Origin: Oryzias latipes
Lineage: Eukaryota > Chordata > Actinopteri > Beloniformes > Adrianichthyidae
Reading direction: 5' to 3'
Length of the DNA: 64,000 bases
Assembly: GCF_002234675.1 (NCBI RefSeq)
Contig: NC_019864.2
Span: 15,393,582-15,457,581 of the forward strand
Below the pieces are notes generated by a model. It did no database searches, was not told where the DNA came from, and saw only the letters and a list, made by a program, of their open reading frames with translations. Below are positions 34,137 to 46,065 of this stretch, piece by piece; position 1 is the stretch's first letter; every line of letters begins with the position of its first letter. The position numbers and the translations under genes are program-made.

Positions 34137-34885
34137 AGAAAGGCTACAGTAACTCAGATAACCACTGGTTACAACCGAGGTCTGGAGAAAAGCATCTCTG
34201 AACGCACGACATGTCCAACCTTGACGCAGATGGGCTACTGCGGCAGGAGACCACACCGGGTGGCACTTCCGTCAGCTAAGAACAAGAAGCTGAGGCTACA
34301 ATTAACACAGGCTAAACTGAACAGTAGAAGATTGGAAAAATGTCTGATGAGTGTCTATTGATGACTCGCTTAAATTTGGCATCAACAACATGAAAGCATT
34401 GATCCATCCTGCTTTGTATCTATGGTTCAGGCTGCTGGTGGTGTAATAGTGTTGGGCATATTTTCTTGGAACACTTTGGGCCCCTTAGTACCAGTAGAGC
34501 ATGGTTCCAACGCCATAGCCTACCTGAGTATTGTTGGTGACCATGGCCATCCCTTTATGTCCGCAGTGTACCATCTTCGGATGACCATTTCCAGCATGAT
34601 AAGACACCATGCCATAAGGCTGGAATCATCTCAGACTGGTTTCTTCAACATGTTAATGAGTTCACTGGACTCAAATGGCCTCTACAGTCACCAGATCTGG
34701 ATGTGCAGCTGACAAATCTGCATCAACTGTGTGATGCTATCATGTCAATATTGACCAAACTCTCTGTGGAATGTTTCCAGTACCTTGTTAAATCTGTGCC
34801 ACCAAGAATTAAGAAAGTTCTGAAGGCTAAAGGGGGTCCAACCTGGTACTAGTTGTTCCTAAAAAAGTAGCCAGTGAGTGTATAT

Positions 34886-35040
34886 GGGCTGCACAGTATG
34901 TACAGTGCATAAGTTGCAGTGGTAGGACAGTTGACCTCTGATAGGAAGATTTCAGGCTTAATTCCCTCCTTGCCTTCCATGTGTCAAAGTGTACTTAGGG
35001 AAGACTTTAAACCCCACATTGCCTCTGGTGGTTACACTTG
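34886..35040 (+). repeat. Old tRNA-derived SINE copy
   Basis: Shares the block CATGTGTCAAAGTGTACTTAGG and TTGCCTCTGGTGG with the better-preserved SINE at 50272-50542. Its B box region (GGCTTAATTCC) is degraded from GGTTCGATTCC. It abuts the right end of the Tc1 element. Confidence 0.65.
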
Positions 35041-36753
35041 AAACAGTCAATGCAATAATATAAAGATTCCCCTGAACTATAATGATGTTAGAGATGTCAC
35101 TTGGCTTATTGGTTAACAAAAGATTCTGTCAATTTAGCTAGAATTCATGTATGGGTTTTGATAAGACAGACATATGATAAATAAATGAATGAAAGATCAC
35201 CATCTACTTTTTTAATAAAATGATTTTAAGCTACCCAGTTATATTATAAAATATTACATACAAAGTATGAAAAATTACACCTCATAATTTTATTGCCATA
35301 ATTCTCATAGCAGAGACTTATTTATTGTGCATTTATTCACAGTTTCCAATAATTTATCTCTGTCAAGAAGTAGCTTATTAATATTGTCAATGAAAAGAAA
35401 TTGCAAAAGCATGAATTTATTAGAATGTGTCACAAAACAGGCAGAATGGTTCCAATTGCAGCAGGTTTCAGGGTCGATAACGAGCATGAGAACAATAGAG
35501 AAACAATGAGAATATGAAGAAGCTTTATTATTACAGACTCAAGGTCCATTTGCCACAATAAACACAAAACAAATAAAGACTTAAGAATAAAAAAAATTGT
35601 ATAAGTTTAAAAAAATGACATGAAACTATAAAAAATAGTCAGGAACAAGACAAAAGTCCGGCAGGTGGCAAGTAAACAGACTCAAAGACAAAACAGGGTC
35701 AGGAAAGCAGGAGATACGGTCCTGGTATAACACCCGGTAATGCAGGACGACTGGCACAAACAATACTTCACACTTGAGGCTCAGTACATTGCTTAAATAT
35801 ACTGCAAGTGATTGCACATGAGAGTCAAGTGTGCGGCATCCAGAAACTGTGCACTGGGGTTGCTGGGGGATGTAGTGTGGAGATGGTTCCTGCTGATAAC
35901 CAGAGGGGGAGACAGAGCTCTGACTTCTGACAGAATGCACTGTTTCTGCTGCTGGCACGTCTGTTTAACCAATGTCCAATTTGACAAATTTGACTCCCTT
36001 TTTTCTTTTTTCTTTCCCTCAAAATGAAGTAAAGTTTAGAGAAAGTTCACTGAATATCAATAAGAAGAAATAAACAGTTTTCACCAGATTATTCTGAAAG
36101 ATGCACAGATTTAAATCTAAATACTGAAAGCAGACATGTTAAAGGTTATACCTGGTTTTATTACTTGATGTCACAGCGGTTACTTAGCTACGAAAGCACC
36201 TTATATGAAGACATTGAGTGTTAGATTTAAGTCACTTACAACTTTGTCCGATTGAGTCAGTTGTACAATTTTGAAGTTGGCAACAAAAGTTTTTCCTCAA
36301 AATTTGAATTGAAAACTACTGAAGACAATGGAGAAAGAGACCAAGAAGGATACAAAACATCATCCTGAGACGGCTAAAAATCATCCAAGTGAGTGAAAGT
36401 TTTGTAGGAAGCAATCCGTTGTGGCAATGTAAGTATGCAAAATTTGGATTCGTGTTAATATCTTTTATTTGCAGTTGTCTTTTATTCCAAATATGTTTGT
36501 CATTTACCAGTTATTATTTGTTTTAATTTGCTCTAAAAATAAATTTATTAAATTATGTGTATATCTTAATAATAACACAATAAATTCATTTGCTTTATAT
36601 GCTATAGCTAAAGAAAATGTGATTACACTTGTATTTATATATTCTTTGCTAATGTGAAGACAAAACGTGAGTTTTTGATAGGTGTAGTAAAAGGCTTCAG
36701 GGAATGAAACTTTGTTAACCAGCATGTGCGACTGTGGGTTCTGAGGTGGTGCA
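35041..36753. other. AT-rich intergenic sequence, no gene seen
   Basis: No gene or clear element end. The stretch 35640-35960 is less AT-rich and resembles material between dispersed fish repeats, but no terminal repeats or domains could be found to classify it. Short frames on both strands look spurious. Confidence 0.4.
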
Positions 36754-38849
36754 TTGTGGGAAGTTATTATTGAAATTATTGAAAAACTTGTTTTTATTCA
36801 ATTACATGATTTTTTAAATGAACATAATGTTCTTGAAAAGTGTCAGTCTGGTTTTAGGACAAATCACAGTACTGAGACGGCCCTTTTAAAAATTTTAAAT
36901 GATCTCAGACATAATTATGACTCGCAGAAACTTTCTGTTCTGGTGCTGCTGGATCTGAGTGCCGCCTTTGATACAGTGGATCACCAGATTTTAATTGACA
37001 GACTTAGGAGTCGGGTCGGCGTCTCAGGAACTGATCTTAACTGGTTTCACTCCTATCTCACAGATAGACACTTTTTTGTAAGTATGGATACTCGGTCCTC
37101 AGGAGTCCATGAAATAGGTTGTGGGGTTCCCCAGGGTTCAATCTTGGGTCCAATACTTTTTAACTTGTATATGTTGCCTCTTGGGGATGTCATCAGGAGA
37201 CACGGCGTTGACTTTCACAGCTATGCTGATGATACACAGCTTTACATCGCCGTGTCTCCTGATGACCTTGAACCTGTCAACACTCTTTTAAACTGCATTT
37301 TAGATATAAAGCTGTGGATGGCAGAAAACTTCTTGCAGCTCAACCAGGACAAAACTGAAGTTTTAATCATTGGTCCTGAAGACAAGAGAGAGATGATTTT
37401 AGCCAAACTTAGGAATTTTAAATCTTCTCAGTGTGTGAGAAACCTGGGCGTTCTTTTTGACTCTGAGCTGAATTTTACTCTTCACATCAGAAACATTGTG
37501 AAAATAGGATTTTATCATCTCAAAAACATTGCCAGAGTCCGCCCGTTCCTCTCTCTTGCCAACACAGAGGTGCTAATGCATGCTTTTATTTTTAGTCGTT
37601 TAGATTACTGTAATGCCCTGCTCTCTGGTTTACCCAAAAAGTCGATCTCAAATCTACAACTTCTACAGAACTCAGCGGCACGAGTTCTGACGAGAACCAG
37701 AGGGCGGGAACACATTACACCGGTTTTAAAATCGCTGCATTGGCTCCCTGTGCGTTTCAGGATTGATTTTAAAGTTCTTTTAATGGTTTATAAATGTTTT
37801 TATGGTCTTGGGCCCTCTTATTTAAATGATATTATTTTAAAATACGAACCCTCGCGGACCCTGAGGTCCTCTGGCACTGGCCTCTTAGTTGTCCCTATGG
37901 TAAGGACCAAGACACATGGTGAGGCTTCGTTCTGCCATTATGGTCCTCGCCTGTGGAACAGCCTGCCGGAGAACCTCAGGGCCGCAGAGACTGTAGAGGT
38001 TTTTAAGAAGAGGCTCAAGACCCACCTTTTTAGTCTGGCTTTTATATGACTTTGATCATTCCTTATGTCTTTTATTATTCATCTATTTATTAATTGAGGT
38101 ATTTATTTACATATTTATTTATTTATTTATTTATCTATTTATTTATTTTCTTGTAAGGACTATTATTATCTTTGTTTCTAATATGCAATTCTTTTTATTG
38201 TTATTTTACCAATGATACTTAGGTTATGTTTTAATCACTGACGTTTTTTATTTTTTAATTACTAACATTCTTATATCTTATTTTATTTTTTATCTTTTTC
38301 TATTTTTATTGTTGTTATTTTATGATCATTTTTATTTTTTATTCTGATGTTTTTTACTCCAGTGTTTCCTCTGGGGGATCCATCGTTCTTGGGCACCACC
38401 AGCTTGACCTGTAGGGCGTGCCGTTGCTGTGGTGCCCGTTCTGGTTGGGCGGGCTGGGGTCCCACTCTGTGGTCTAATAGCCATGGATGGGGCCCTGGGC
38501 TGCCCTGTGTTGGGCGGGCGCTGCGGTAATGGCCCCTGTGGTCCGGCTGGGCCTTGGAATGAATGGATCCCCATGATATCGTTTCCTCACAGCAGTACCA
38601 AGCCAGACCTTCTTCAACTGCAGTTATTTGTTTCCGTTCACTGTTCTACTGGGGTAACTGGGTGGGTGGGGATGGGGGCGGGGGGTGGTGAGGGAGGGGT
38701 ACCTTCTTTGTGGGATTGTCCTTTGTTTTCTGTTTTGAACAACTTTCATTTTTTATGACTGTTTTATCTGTTTTTATGTTAAGCGCTTTGTGTTTTTAAC
38801 CAAAATGAAAGGCGCTATATAAATAAATAAAGTTTGAGTTTGAGTTTAA
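36754..38849 (+). mobile_element. 5'-truncated L2-type LINE with open reverse transcriptase
   Basis: A 431-codon frame (36754-38049) encodes the C-terminal two thirds of the LINE protein. The thumb and fingers region is recognisable from SGFRTNHSTETALL. LLDLSAAFDTVDH, CGVPQGSILGP and YADDTQLY (catalytic YADD) follow. The C-terminal WNSLPENLRAAETVEVFKKR is characteristic of fish L2/Maui-like LINEs. The endonuclease and 5' end are missing. The 3' UTR has ATTT-rich stretches (38095-38150), a GC-rich block (38380-38700) and the L2-type terminus AAAGGCGCTATATAAATAAA, followed by TTTGAG units. An unbroken frame despite truncation suggests a fairly recent insertion. Confidence 0.85.
38095..38152 (+). 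repeat. (ATTT)n tetranucleotide run in LINE 3' UTR
   Basis: Imperfect ATTT/TTTA repeats just after the L2 reverse transcriptase stop codon. Confidence 0.8.
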
Positions 38850-39580
38850 GTGATGTTTTGTTCTTTTTGGGGCGTTTTCTATGTTGTGATTGTTGAGCCT
38901 TACATTAGTATTGGTTGTGTCTTTGCTTGTTTTTGTGATTTTGATATTTGTTGTTGGTGGGTTTCTCTGAATCTCATCACAATGGTTTCAATGGCTTTTG
39001 AATTACAACATGTTCTTATGGTTTCTTCTGCGGCTAATAGTTGTTGATACTTTGTGACTCCTGATATTGATTGCTGCTGGTTCTGCAGTGTATGGCAGGA
39101 GTCAGCCTTACAGGATATGTCGTTATTCTCTCGCTACTCTTCAGTCCTCAAAAGATTAAATTATCCAGACTATCCAGTGATTTGGATTTTAATGTAATTT
39201 AGACACATGCTCACCACATTTATTTTATAAATCTCCCTTATGTAGCTTTTCCTGCCATTTTTTAAATGACATATCTTTCAAGCACAATGCATTGTGATCT
39301 ATATTTGCTTCTCTATTGAGTGTCCATGCACATGGGTTTTTGGAGAGACTTCTGGAAAATTTCCAGGGCACTGGATTTTGGAATCGAGAATTGGACACCT
39401 AAACCAAAGGTGCATTTATCAGGTTGGTTGAAGAAGAAAAAAATCTTTTAGTTTGTATTTGTAGACTGGGAAAAATGTGAAAAGAAACAAATGCTATTAT
39501 CATGGTGTTATTTAGTCATAAGGAAGATACAATTTTGATGGGTTTTAAAAATACTTCTTTCTGTTTTACAATAAATTTGA
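38850..39580. other. Intergenic, nothing recognised
   Basis: AT-rich sequence between the L2 tail and a decayed LINE fragment. No domain, terminal repeat or splice-framed exon was seen. Confidence 0.4.
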
Positions 39581-39584
39581 CCTC

Positions 39585-39925
39585 TCTTCATATTTATTTA
39601 GGATACGGCTTTTTTACAAAAACCACTGTACTTTTTGATATTAATATAGAAACAAAAGATCATTTGTTTTATGAATGTCAAAATTTCAAATATCAAAAGT
39701 TTTTGGGCATTTTTACTGTCCATGTTTATGCAGAATTAGGAAAACATCAAATACTTTTATAAAGAAATCACAGCTGATACGTTATTTAATTCAGTTCTTA
39801 ATGTTTTATTAATACTTGGAAAATTTAATATTCACAAGAACATGTTTTTCAAAATCAAACCACCATGTAATATGTCTCATGAGGAAATTTGCTTTTATTT
39901 TATCTTACTTAAATTAATTAAAAAA
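39585..39925 (+). pseudogene. Decayed L1-like LINE C-terminal fragment (tentative)
   Basis: One frame reads IETKDHLFYECQNFKYQ. In shifted frames it continues IHKNMFFKIKP and a Phe/Leu/Ile/Lys-rich end. The 'DHLFxxC...W/Y' then 'IHKxxxxKxKP' order is the C-terminal signature of fish L1-type LINE ORF2. The frame is broken and the element heavily truncated. Recognition rests on short motifs only. Confidence 0.4.
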
Positions 39926-40222
39926 GGTGGCTGGACAGCCCTGTTGGTTAAGCACAGTACTGGCACATGGGAAATCAGGGTAAGTTTCCTAGGGGCTCAA
40001 TGAATTTAAACAGTGTTGGTCCTTGGGGAAGATCCTTCACGCTGCTGTCTAACTGTGTAGCCACAAGGGGGCCCAAGTCTGGGTCTCCCTGTGCAGATCC
40101 CAGTCGGATAAATGACAGTGTTGTATTTGTATCAGGAAGGGCATCCAGCGTAAATCTGCCAAACTACCTGTGTGAGAAGTTGATTCAATGTGGCGACCCC
40201 TGAAGGGATGTGCTGAAAGGTG
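39926..40222 (+). repeat. SINE-like retroposon
   Basis: A diverged tRNA-like head (GTTGGTTAAGCACAGTACTGG) is followed by TTCCTAGGGGCTC. The family tail follows: AGGAAGGGCATCCAGCG, AAATCTGCCAAAC, then TGTGGCGACCCCTGAAGG. It is related to the tails at 9000-9130 and 12130-12245. Confidence 0.6.
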
Positions 40223-41458
40223 CGCAACAATTTAAATTCATGAAAAGTAAAAATGGAATACCACTTTCCACTTTTGTTGATCAGTTATACCATAACTACG
40301 GTTGCCCTGAAGTGGAAATCACATTAACAAATCACCCGACCCAAAAAACTTTTTAAAGACTGTAACGACAATTGAAAAACCAAAATGAATAAATAAAAAC
40401 CAACATTACATTTGAGAAAACAAAACAAAATTCCAGTAATCAAACTGTAAAAAACAAAACAAAAGTTTTCAGTTGAAATGATAGACAAACGTTGTCATCC
40501 AATCAGTCATGTCCCATAGTATCTACCTTTTACGGTTTCTTTTTGAGTTTTGTTTTTCAACATTTCATTTTCATTTTTGTTACTTACTTTTGCCTTCTGA
40601 AAATTTTTTTCTTCTTTTTTTTTTTGGAAACTGGAAGAGGTAGGTACTATGGGATATCTCTGATTAGTCCATCGGTAGACGTTGATGTCTGCAGCCAGGT
40701 CCTCTTGTAATTTCTCCATCTGACTTTTTTCTGACACATACTGCCAATAAGTTTTGTTATTGAACAAATTTACTTTTTGTAATGACTTACAATAGCAATG
40801 TTTGCGACTATTAATGTTGAGTTGAACATATAAAAACAACGTTTTTAGTTATTAAAGTCAAACTTATTTGGGTTAACAGAAATGATGAAAGTTGTCAGTT
40901 TAATACTATAATTTTGTTTCCTGAATGTAGGCACCCGATTTAAGTTAAATATGCTGTAATACAATATGGTTGTTGGTATGCACCTTATTTAAATGTTATG
41001 TCCCTGTTGCTTTATTGAAAAGTTTATAAAGGAAAGTTGTGCATAGAGAGAAATAGTTAGGGACATTGCAAATTTTTAATTTTCATAATTTTAAGACTAC
41101 AATTTGCAGTCATGCTGCCGATTTTTACTGCCCAAAAAATATTTAGACAAACACATTAGAGCACACTAATGTTTTTTTTAATAAGAAGATTTTACTCATT
41201 TAGGATATTGTGAAAAAGAACACAAAGTCCTTTTTATTTACATTGTACACACAGAGATCCAAAAATGTCTGAAAAATTGTTATATCCAAATTTACCCAAA
41301 CAATTTGAGTAAAATTTAAGCAATTTACATAAAAAAAGCAAGTAAAAATGCACCTACAATAAATAAACCCAGAAGAGAAGACTGAGATAATTTGAAAATA
41401 TAAAAACAGATTTGATGGGGCTTAGTGATTTCAGTGGGACCAAAGACATCATTTGGTT
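40223..41458. other. Downstream of spi1, no gene seen
   Basis: AT-rich sequence. TTTATT at 41233-41238 reads AATAAA on the minus strand and may end spi1. An imperfect inverted pair (CCATAGTATCTACCT near 40513 and AGGTAGGTACTATGGG near 40636) may mark a small palindromic element. Confidence 0.4.
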
Positions 41459-43475
41459 TCAGTGATGAAACTGATGGAGATAGAAATTCCTGAGCACGTC
41501 CTCACTGAACTGGTATGTGAGTTTCTTTTTCACTTTTTTAATCTCGCCGGTTTTACCATAATTCCTAAGAGCTCGAGCCATTTTTTGGTAGGTCATCTTC
41601 TTGCGATTACCTTTCTGCAAACCCCAATGCGTTGCCAGAGCTTCTTTATGCTTTGTGGAAAACTGAAAAATCCCCTTGTCCTGGTCCACCCACCAGATAC
41701 TGTCACTCATGAGTCCGTTTTTAAGCAGGTCCAGGAGGAACTGATACAGGCGGATCTTTCTTTTATCTGGAATTTAAAAAATGTTGTTCTTTATAAGTAG
41801 ATGTAGGCAGTTTCAGAAAGTTTAATGTCAGCAGAAGTGTCACCCACTTGTATCTTTCCTGAAAGAAGTTTGGTGGTGGTCGTCATATTCATCCTCCCCC
41901 TCTGAAACCTCCAGTGGGGGGCTGATTGCTCTCTGATGCTCCTCTGAGTAGTAATGCCCAGGTGATGCTGCGGGTAGGTACTGGTAGGACAGGGACGGGG
42001 TGTAATACGGAATCTTTAGGGGAAATTCAAAGCATGCCATAACTTTTTTTTGTTTTGCAGTCATTGGCATTTTGACATTTTTGCTTTAAATCTGACAAGT
42101 TTCTAAAAGAGGAAGTTGTTCTGCCAAAAAAAGGTTTCTGTGCTTTGCAAAAGCAGCAGCAGCTCATGAGATGGAAAACCTTTTCGTAAATTCCCTGCAT
42201 GTCTGTCTTCATCATGGACAGTGTTTGAAAAACAAAAAAAAAGAAACGGTCTAACACAAGAGGCCTTCGGCTCATATTTTTTTTCTCAGCTGCTGGACAG
42301 GACCAGTATAAAATAAACAGAAATTAGGGATTCAGAAACTAAATGCTTGGACATTTTCCCTTTAGCTGTAGATTCTGTAAATAATAAAATAAATAGCATT
42401 TTACTATTTGATTAAAGAGAAAGAAGAACATGTTTTCATTTCTTATTAAACATTTATTTTGCAAAACCCCACATTTGTCTCTTGATTTCTGGGAAGAAAT
42501 AACTTGGCACTAAAGAATTTAGTTATTTGTGGCCTGTCCAGAAGCAAATCAGTCTCATTTGAAGCAAAATAGCTGGCTTTAGTAAATGTTTTACACCAGT
42601 AACGGGTATTACTACTCCCATAGCAATGTAATCACAGCTGTCCTAGTTGTAATACCTATTTAGGCTTTTAAAAAAATAAATGTTAGAAATTAGAATAGGT
42701 TTTTTCTCGGCACATTCAGTATCAGAGACTTTAGTCTATTCCTATTGCACCTTGGGGGTCTTTACATGGACTTACTTGCGTTGACAGAGAAAGAGGAGCG
42801 ATTGGAGGGTCCAGGTGAAGGTGCAGAGGCTCACTGCCGTAGCGGAAGGGTTGTATCAGTTGTTGGGGAGGCACGGCCTGCAGCTCTGTCAGGTGATTCA
42901 CGGGGGAATTTTCAAAGTCTGACGGCGGAATCCGTTCAGAGGAAAAGCTCCATCTGTGATCTGAAGAGTGAGATGCCTCTAAGCTGTGGAAGAATATCTG
43001 AGCTTTTTTTTTTTTAAACAAGGTAAATCCAATCTTTTACCTTCATATATCTCACCAACTCCACCAAGATAGGGGTACAGGTCCACAGGGGGCCGGTAAT
43101 TCTCAGAGTCATTTGAAATGATTTCCTCTGATGCCTGCTGGAATGAAAAAATTAGGCTGCTTCTGTTTATCATGTACAATTTTTTGTGTAAAATTCACAA
43201 CTAAATTTGTCTTTCAGACATAAATAAATAATAATGTGTAATAGATACAGATAAGGTCAGTTGGCATATGTTATGTTAAGGGTTGTAAATACTTCAAATC
43301 TAACAAATCAGATAACTGAAAAACTCTTCGTGACCCAAAGTCCCAACAAAGTTAACTACAATTCAAAAAACCACACACATCTTTATCAAACACCACAGTC
43401 TTCATTCATGAGCCAAAATCTGATACATTGAAACCTATAACTACTTACAGATGTTATGATAAAGCTTTCCATCAT
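41459..43475 (-). CDS. spi1: ETS transcription factor PU.1 (Spi-1)
   Basis: PU.1 is a nuclear master regulator of myeloid and B-lymphoid genes that binds GGAA motifs. Exons on the minus strand: 43449-43475, 43041-43137, 42776-43002, 41844-42013 and 41459-41759, giving 822 bp or 273 residues (human 264-270). The N-terminus MMESFIITS leads into an acidic transactivation region, then a Pro/Gln-rich segment. A PEST-like stretch precedes the DNA-binding domain. The C-terminal ETS domain runs from [12 protein letters not shown] (about residue 175) through WWVDQDKG and the recognition helix [10 protein letters not shown] to KKLTYQF. The exon 3 acceptor at 43002 was chosen because it alone keeps the frame. 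Teleosts have two spi1 paralogues (spi1a and spi1b), and I cannot assign which this is. No damage was seen. Confidence 0.93.
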
Positions 43476-44599
43476 GTAAACAAGCTAGCATCAGACTCTC
43501 CGCTTCTGAAGCTTGTGATGAAAGTTAACTTTTCCCTGTTGCTTCACTGAGAACAGCGCAACGTCGACTTCAACAGACAAATGGGAACTGAAAGTGAGAC
43601 ATAAGCTAAACTGGACCTCATACAACCAACATTTCTATCATTCAATATGTCCAGCCAACATGTTAGGCTAGTTCCACATTTACATGCATTTCCTGTATTT
43701 TCAGTAAGGATGGTGCAAGGTTTTTCTGTTTTTTGTTCTTCCAGTAACCCTGTTGGAAGTGTCAAAACAGTGGAAGGATGATTTTTTTTTCATCTATAGT
43801 GCATCCTTCATGTATTATTCATCAACAGCTACAGTGAAGTATGTTCACTTTAACAAAGACAAAGGCGTAAAACCTAAAAAAAAAGTTTTACTTCTTTGTT
43901 TTTTGTATCAATCTTGGTCTCCAGAGTTTTAAAAATAAACATCATCAAGCTATAGCTGATTCTTTTTTTAATCCTTCTGTCACAATGCCTTTTACTGTGA
44001 CAGATTTACATAGAATTTTTTAGAGGGGCTGAAACCAAAAGTGAAGTTTGGAATAGTTCTTGTTCCCTTTTTACTATTCAATAGAGGAAGTTCTGACCAT
44101 GAGAATGAAACTATGAAAACATGGCTGAAGTGGTCAAAGTGCCAGAGTCTTTGTTAGTTTCAGCAGAAATGTTTAGAGCTTGTCTACAAATGCAGGAATA
44201 TGGAAAGCAAAGGTGGTGTTTGAAAGGTAAAAGTTCTGTGACATGAGTAGTGGTTAAAATAAGTGAACGTGAGTGATCCATTAAAAGTCAAAGACTTTGT
44301 CAACAAATATATAAAGGGCTGTGAATCTAAAACAAATATCAGAAAAACTTTGAATGAGTGGTTAGTTTATCTGGCAAATTGGGTAAAAAAAGAAAGAAAA
44401 TGAGAGTTTTTTTAGTTTTAGAGGTAGTAAATGAGTACGGTAAATACATTTTAGTAAAATTGTAAACATTTTGGGACTATTATGATTTTTATGTTTTTGT
44501 TTTACATGAAACATTTCAAAACGTTCTTTGACCTTATGGTATAAAGCAGATGTTAGCCATAGACAATGATGCAAAAAATATATTTTAACTGGGAATGCT

Positions 44600-45111
44600 T
44601 TCATTGGTTTATGAAACTTTCATTTTGATGTTTTTTAACATGATCTTGTAGCATTTTTGTCATGTTGGAGAATATATGTAAAGAAAATTAAGCTTAAACT
44701 GCATTTCTGAGTATTTCTTTATTCAAATAGTTGTAACTTTTGAGCAGATGAAAAAAAACACTGTTGAAAATACCATTGTGTTACATAGAAGCTTCAATGG
44801 CAACCCACAAGCTTCTTGCTCTGCTCCATTATGATGCATCCACTTGCAGACAAATAGATCCATGTTTGTCTGCATTTTCCTCGTCTAAACTGGTATCTGA
44901 CTCTAAACTGTACAGCTGGATAGCTCCAATAGTACTCGAGATTTCTGATGCACCAGTAATGTTAGGTTGGGGGTCTGTGGGGCTGTGAGCTAGAAGGAGA
45001 AAGTGTACATAGATGGACAATGGGAGGTGGGGGTATCCACATAATCATGATAAATAGACCACTGGGAATGCTTTTACAATAGATCAAAAGATGATCACAG
45101 TGGGACTTTAA
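44600..45111. mobile_element. TIR-type MITE copy 2
   Basis: The right end ATCACAGTGGGACTTTA is the inverted form of the left end of copy 1 (TAAAGACCCACTCCGAT). Internal landmarks TGATGCATCCACTT, CAAATAGATCCATG, TTTTCCTCGTC, CCAGTAATGTTAGGTTGGGG and AATAGATCAAAAG align in order with 20874-21711. The left end is decayed, so its position is approximate. Confidence 0.55.
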
Positions 45112-45404
45112 AATCAGTGAAAACAGTAGCGCATTAACTTGTAAAGATATCTATAAACGGAAGCTCAGATCTATAGAAAACATTACAAATAATTTGATCA
45201 TCTATTTTGGCTTAATGATAATTACAAGAATTACAGAAAATAATTATAGATTGTGATTATTTTTTGCAATAAAAAAATACCATCTGTTGTTTGTGACAGC
45301 TACAAAGTTTTTATAAACAAATCTGGTCAAATGGTTTAACCCGACCTGCATAATCTAAAGGGATGGACATTTTTTTATTCAGCCTTGGAGGCTCTGTGCT
45401 GTTC

Positions 45405-45790
45405 ATTCATTCATTCTCTATTCCGTTTTGTCCCTTTCGGGGTCACGGGGCTGCTGGAGCCTAACCCGGCCACTTGTGGGCGAAGGCGGGGGGGGTCGCC
45501 CTGGACAGGTCGCCAGTCTGTCGCAGGGTAGAATGTCCACAATCACACAGCCATTCACTCTCACACTCACACCTATGGACAATTTATAGTTGCCAATTCA
45601 CCTATGAAGCATGTTTTTTTGGACGGTGGGAGGAAGCCAGAGATCCTGGAGAGAACCCACGCATGCACAGGGAGAACATGCAAACTCCTCACAGAAAGGC
45701 CCCCCATCGATGTTATGTTTTTCATGTCCCCCAGCTGGGACTCGAACCAGGGGCCTTCTTGCTGTGAGGCAACTCAGACTCACACTCAGC
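45405..45790 (+). repeat. Dispersed retroposon 3' fragment, forward copy
   Basis: Starts in a CATTCATTC run, then TTTCGGGGTCACGGGG, CTGGACAGGTCGCCAGTCTG, ACACCTATGGACAATTTA, GGACGGTGGGAGGAAGCC, AGAACATGCAAACTCC and GGGACTCGAACCAGGGGCC. These blocks occur, in this order, in a repeat very common in teleosts. It is probably the 3' portion of an RTE-like LINE or a dependent SINE; family not fixed. Frames through it are spurious. Confidence 0.65.
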
Positions 45791-45889
45791 AAAAATGGAA
45801 AAATATTCAATTATTCTTTAAAAACATTAGTGTCATCAGAGGCTCATCAAACAAAAGATGAATCAACACAAAGTTAAACAATAATAACA

Positions 45890-46065
45890 TCTTATTGTCC
45901 ATAAGTGTGAATGTGAGTGTGTATGGGTTTGTGACTGTGGCCCTGTGACAGACTGGCGACCCGTCCAGGATGCCCCCAGCCTTTGCTCGCAAGTGGCCGG
46001 GATAGAGTACGGCAGTCCTGTGACCACGAAATGAAACAAATGGATTAGAAATGAATGAATATCTC
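45890..46065 (-). repeat. Same retroposon family, reverse copy
   Basis: On the minus strand it reads from ATTCATTTC through TTTCGTGGTCACAGG and CTGGACGGGTCGCCAGTCTG to a TCACACTTATGGACAATAAG end. This parallels the first half of 45405-45790. The two copies face each other across about 100 bp and could form a hairpin in a transcript. Confidence 0.65.

Larger units (their letters stand above)
33231..34884 (+). mobile_element. Degenerate Tc1-type transposon with nested insertions
   Basis: Decayed transposase coding sequence is recognisable at the nucleotide level from about 33830 (GTGCCAGACAGGCTGGTCTG) to 34855, close to the fish Tc1 family whose ends read CACTTTATTAGG. The right end (GTAGCCAGTGAGTGTATA) lies near 34866-34884. 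The left TIR is missing. Stops and frameshifts interrupt the transposase, including the DDE region, so it is dead. A hAT MITE (33320-33744) is inserted near the left end. A second fragment of a Tc1 left end (about 34014-34136) is inserted inside the coding region. Confidence 0.8.

Noticed and set aside
35640-35960. Less AT-rich stretch that might be a DNA transposon end
   Set aside because: No terminal inverted repeat or target duplication could be found, so no element is claimed.
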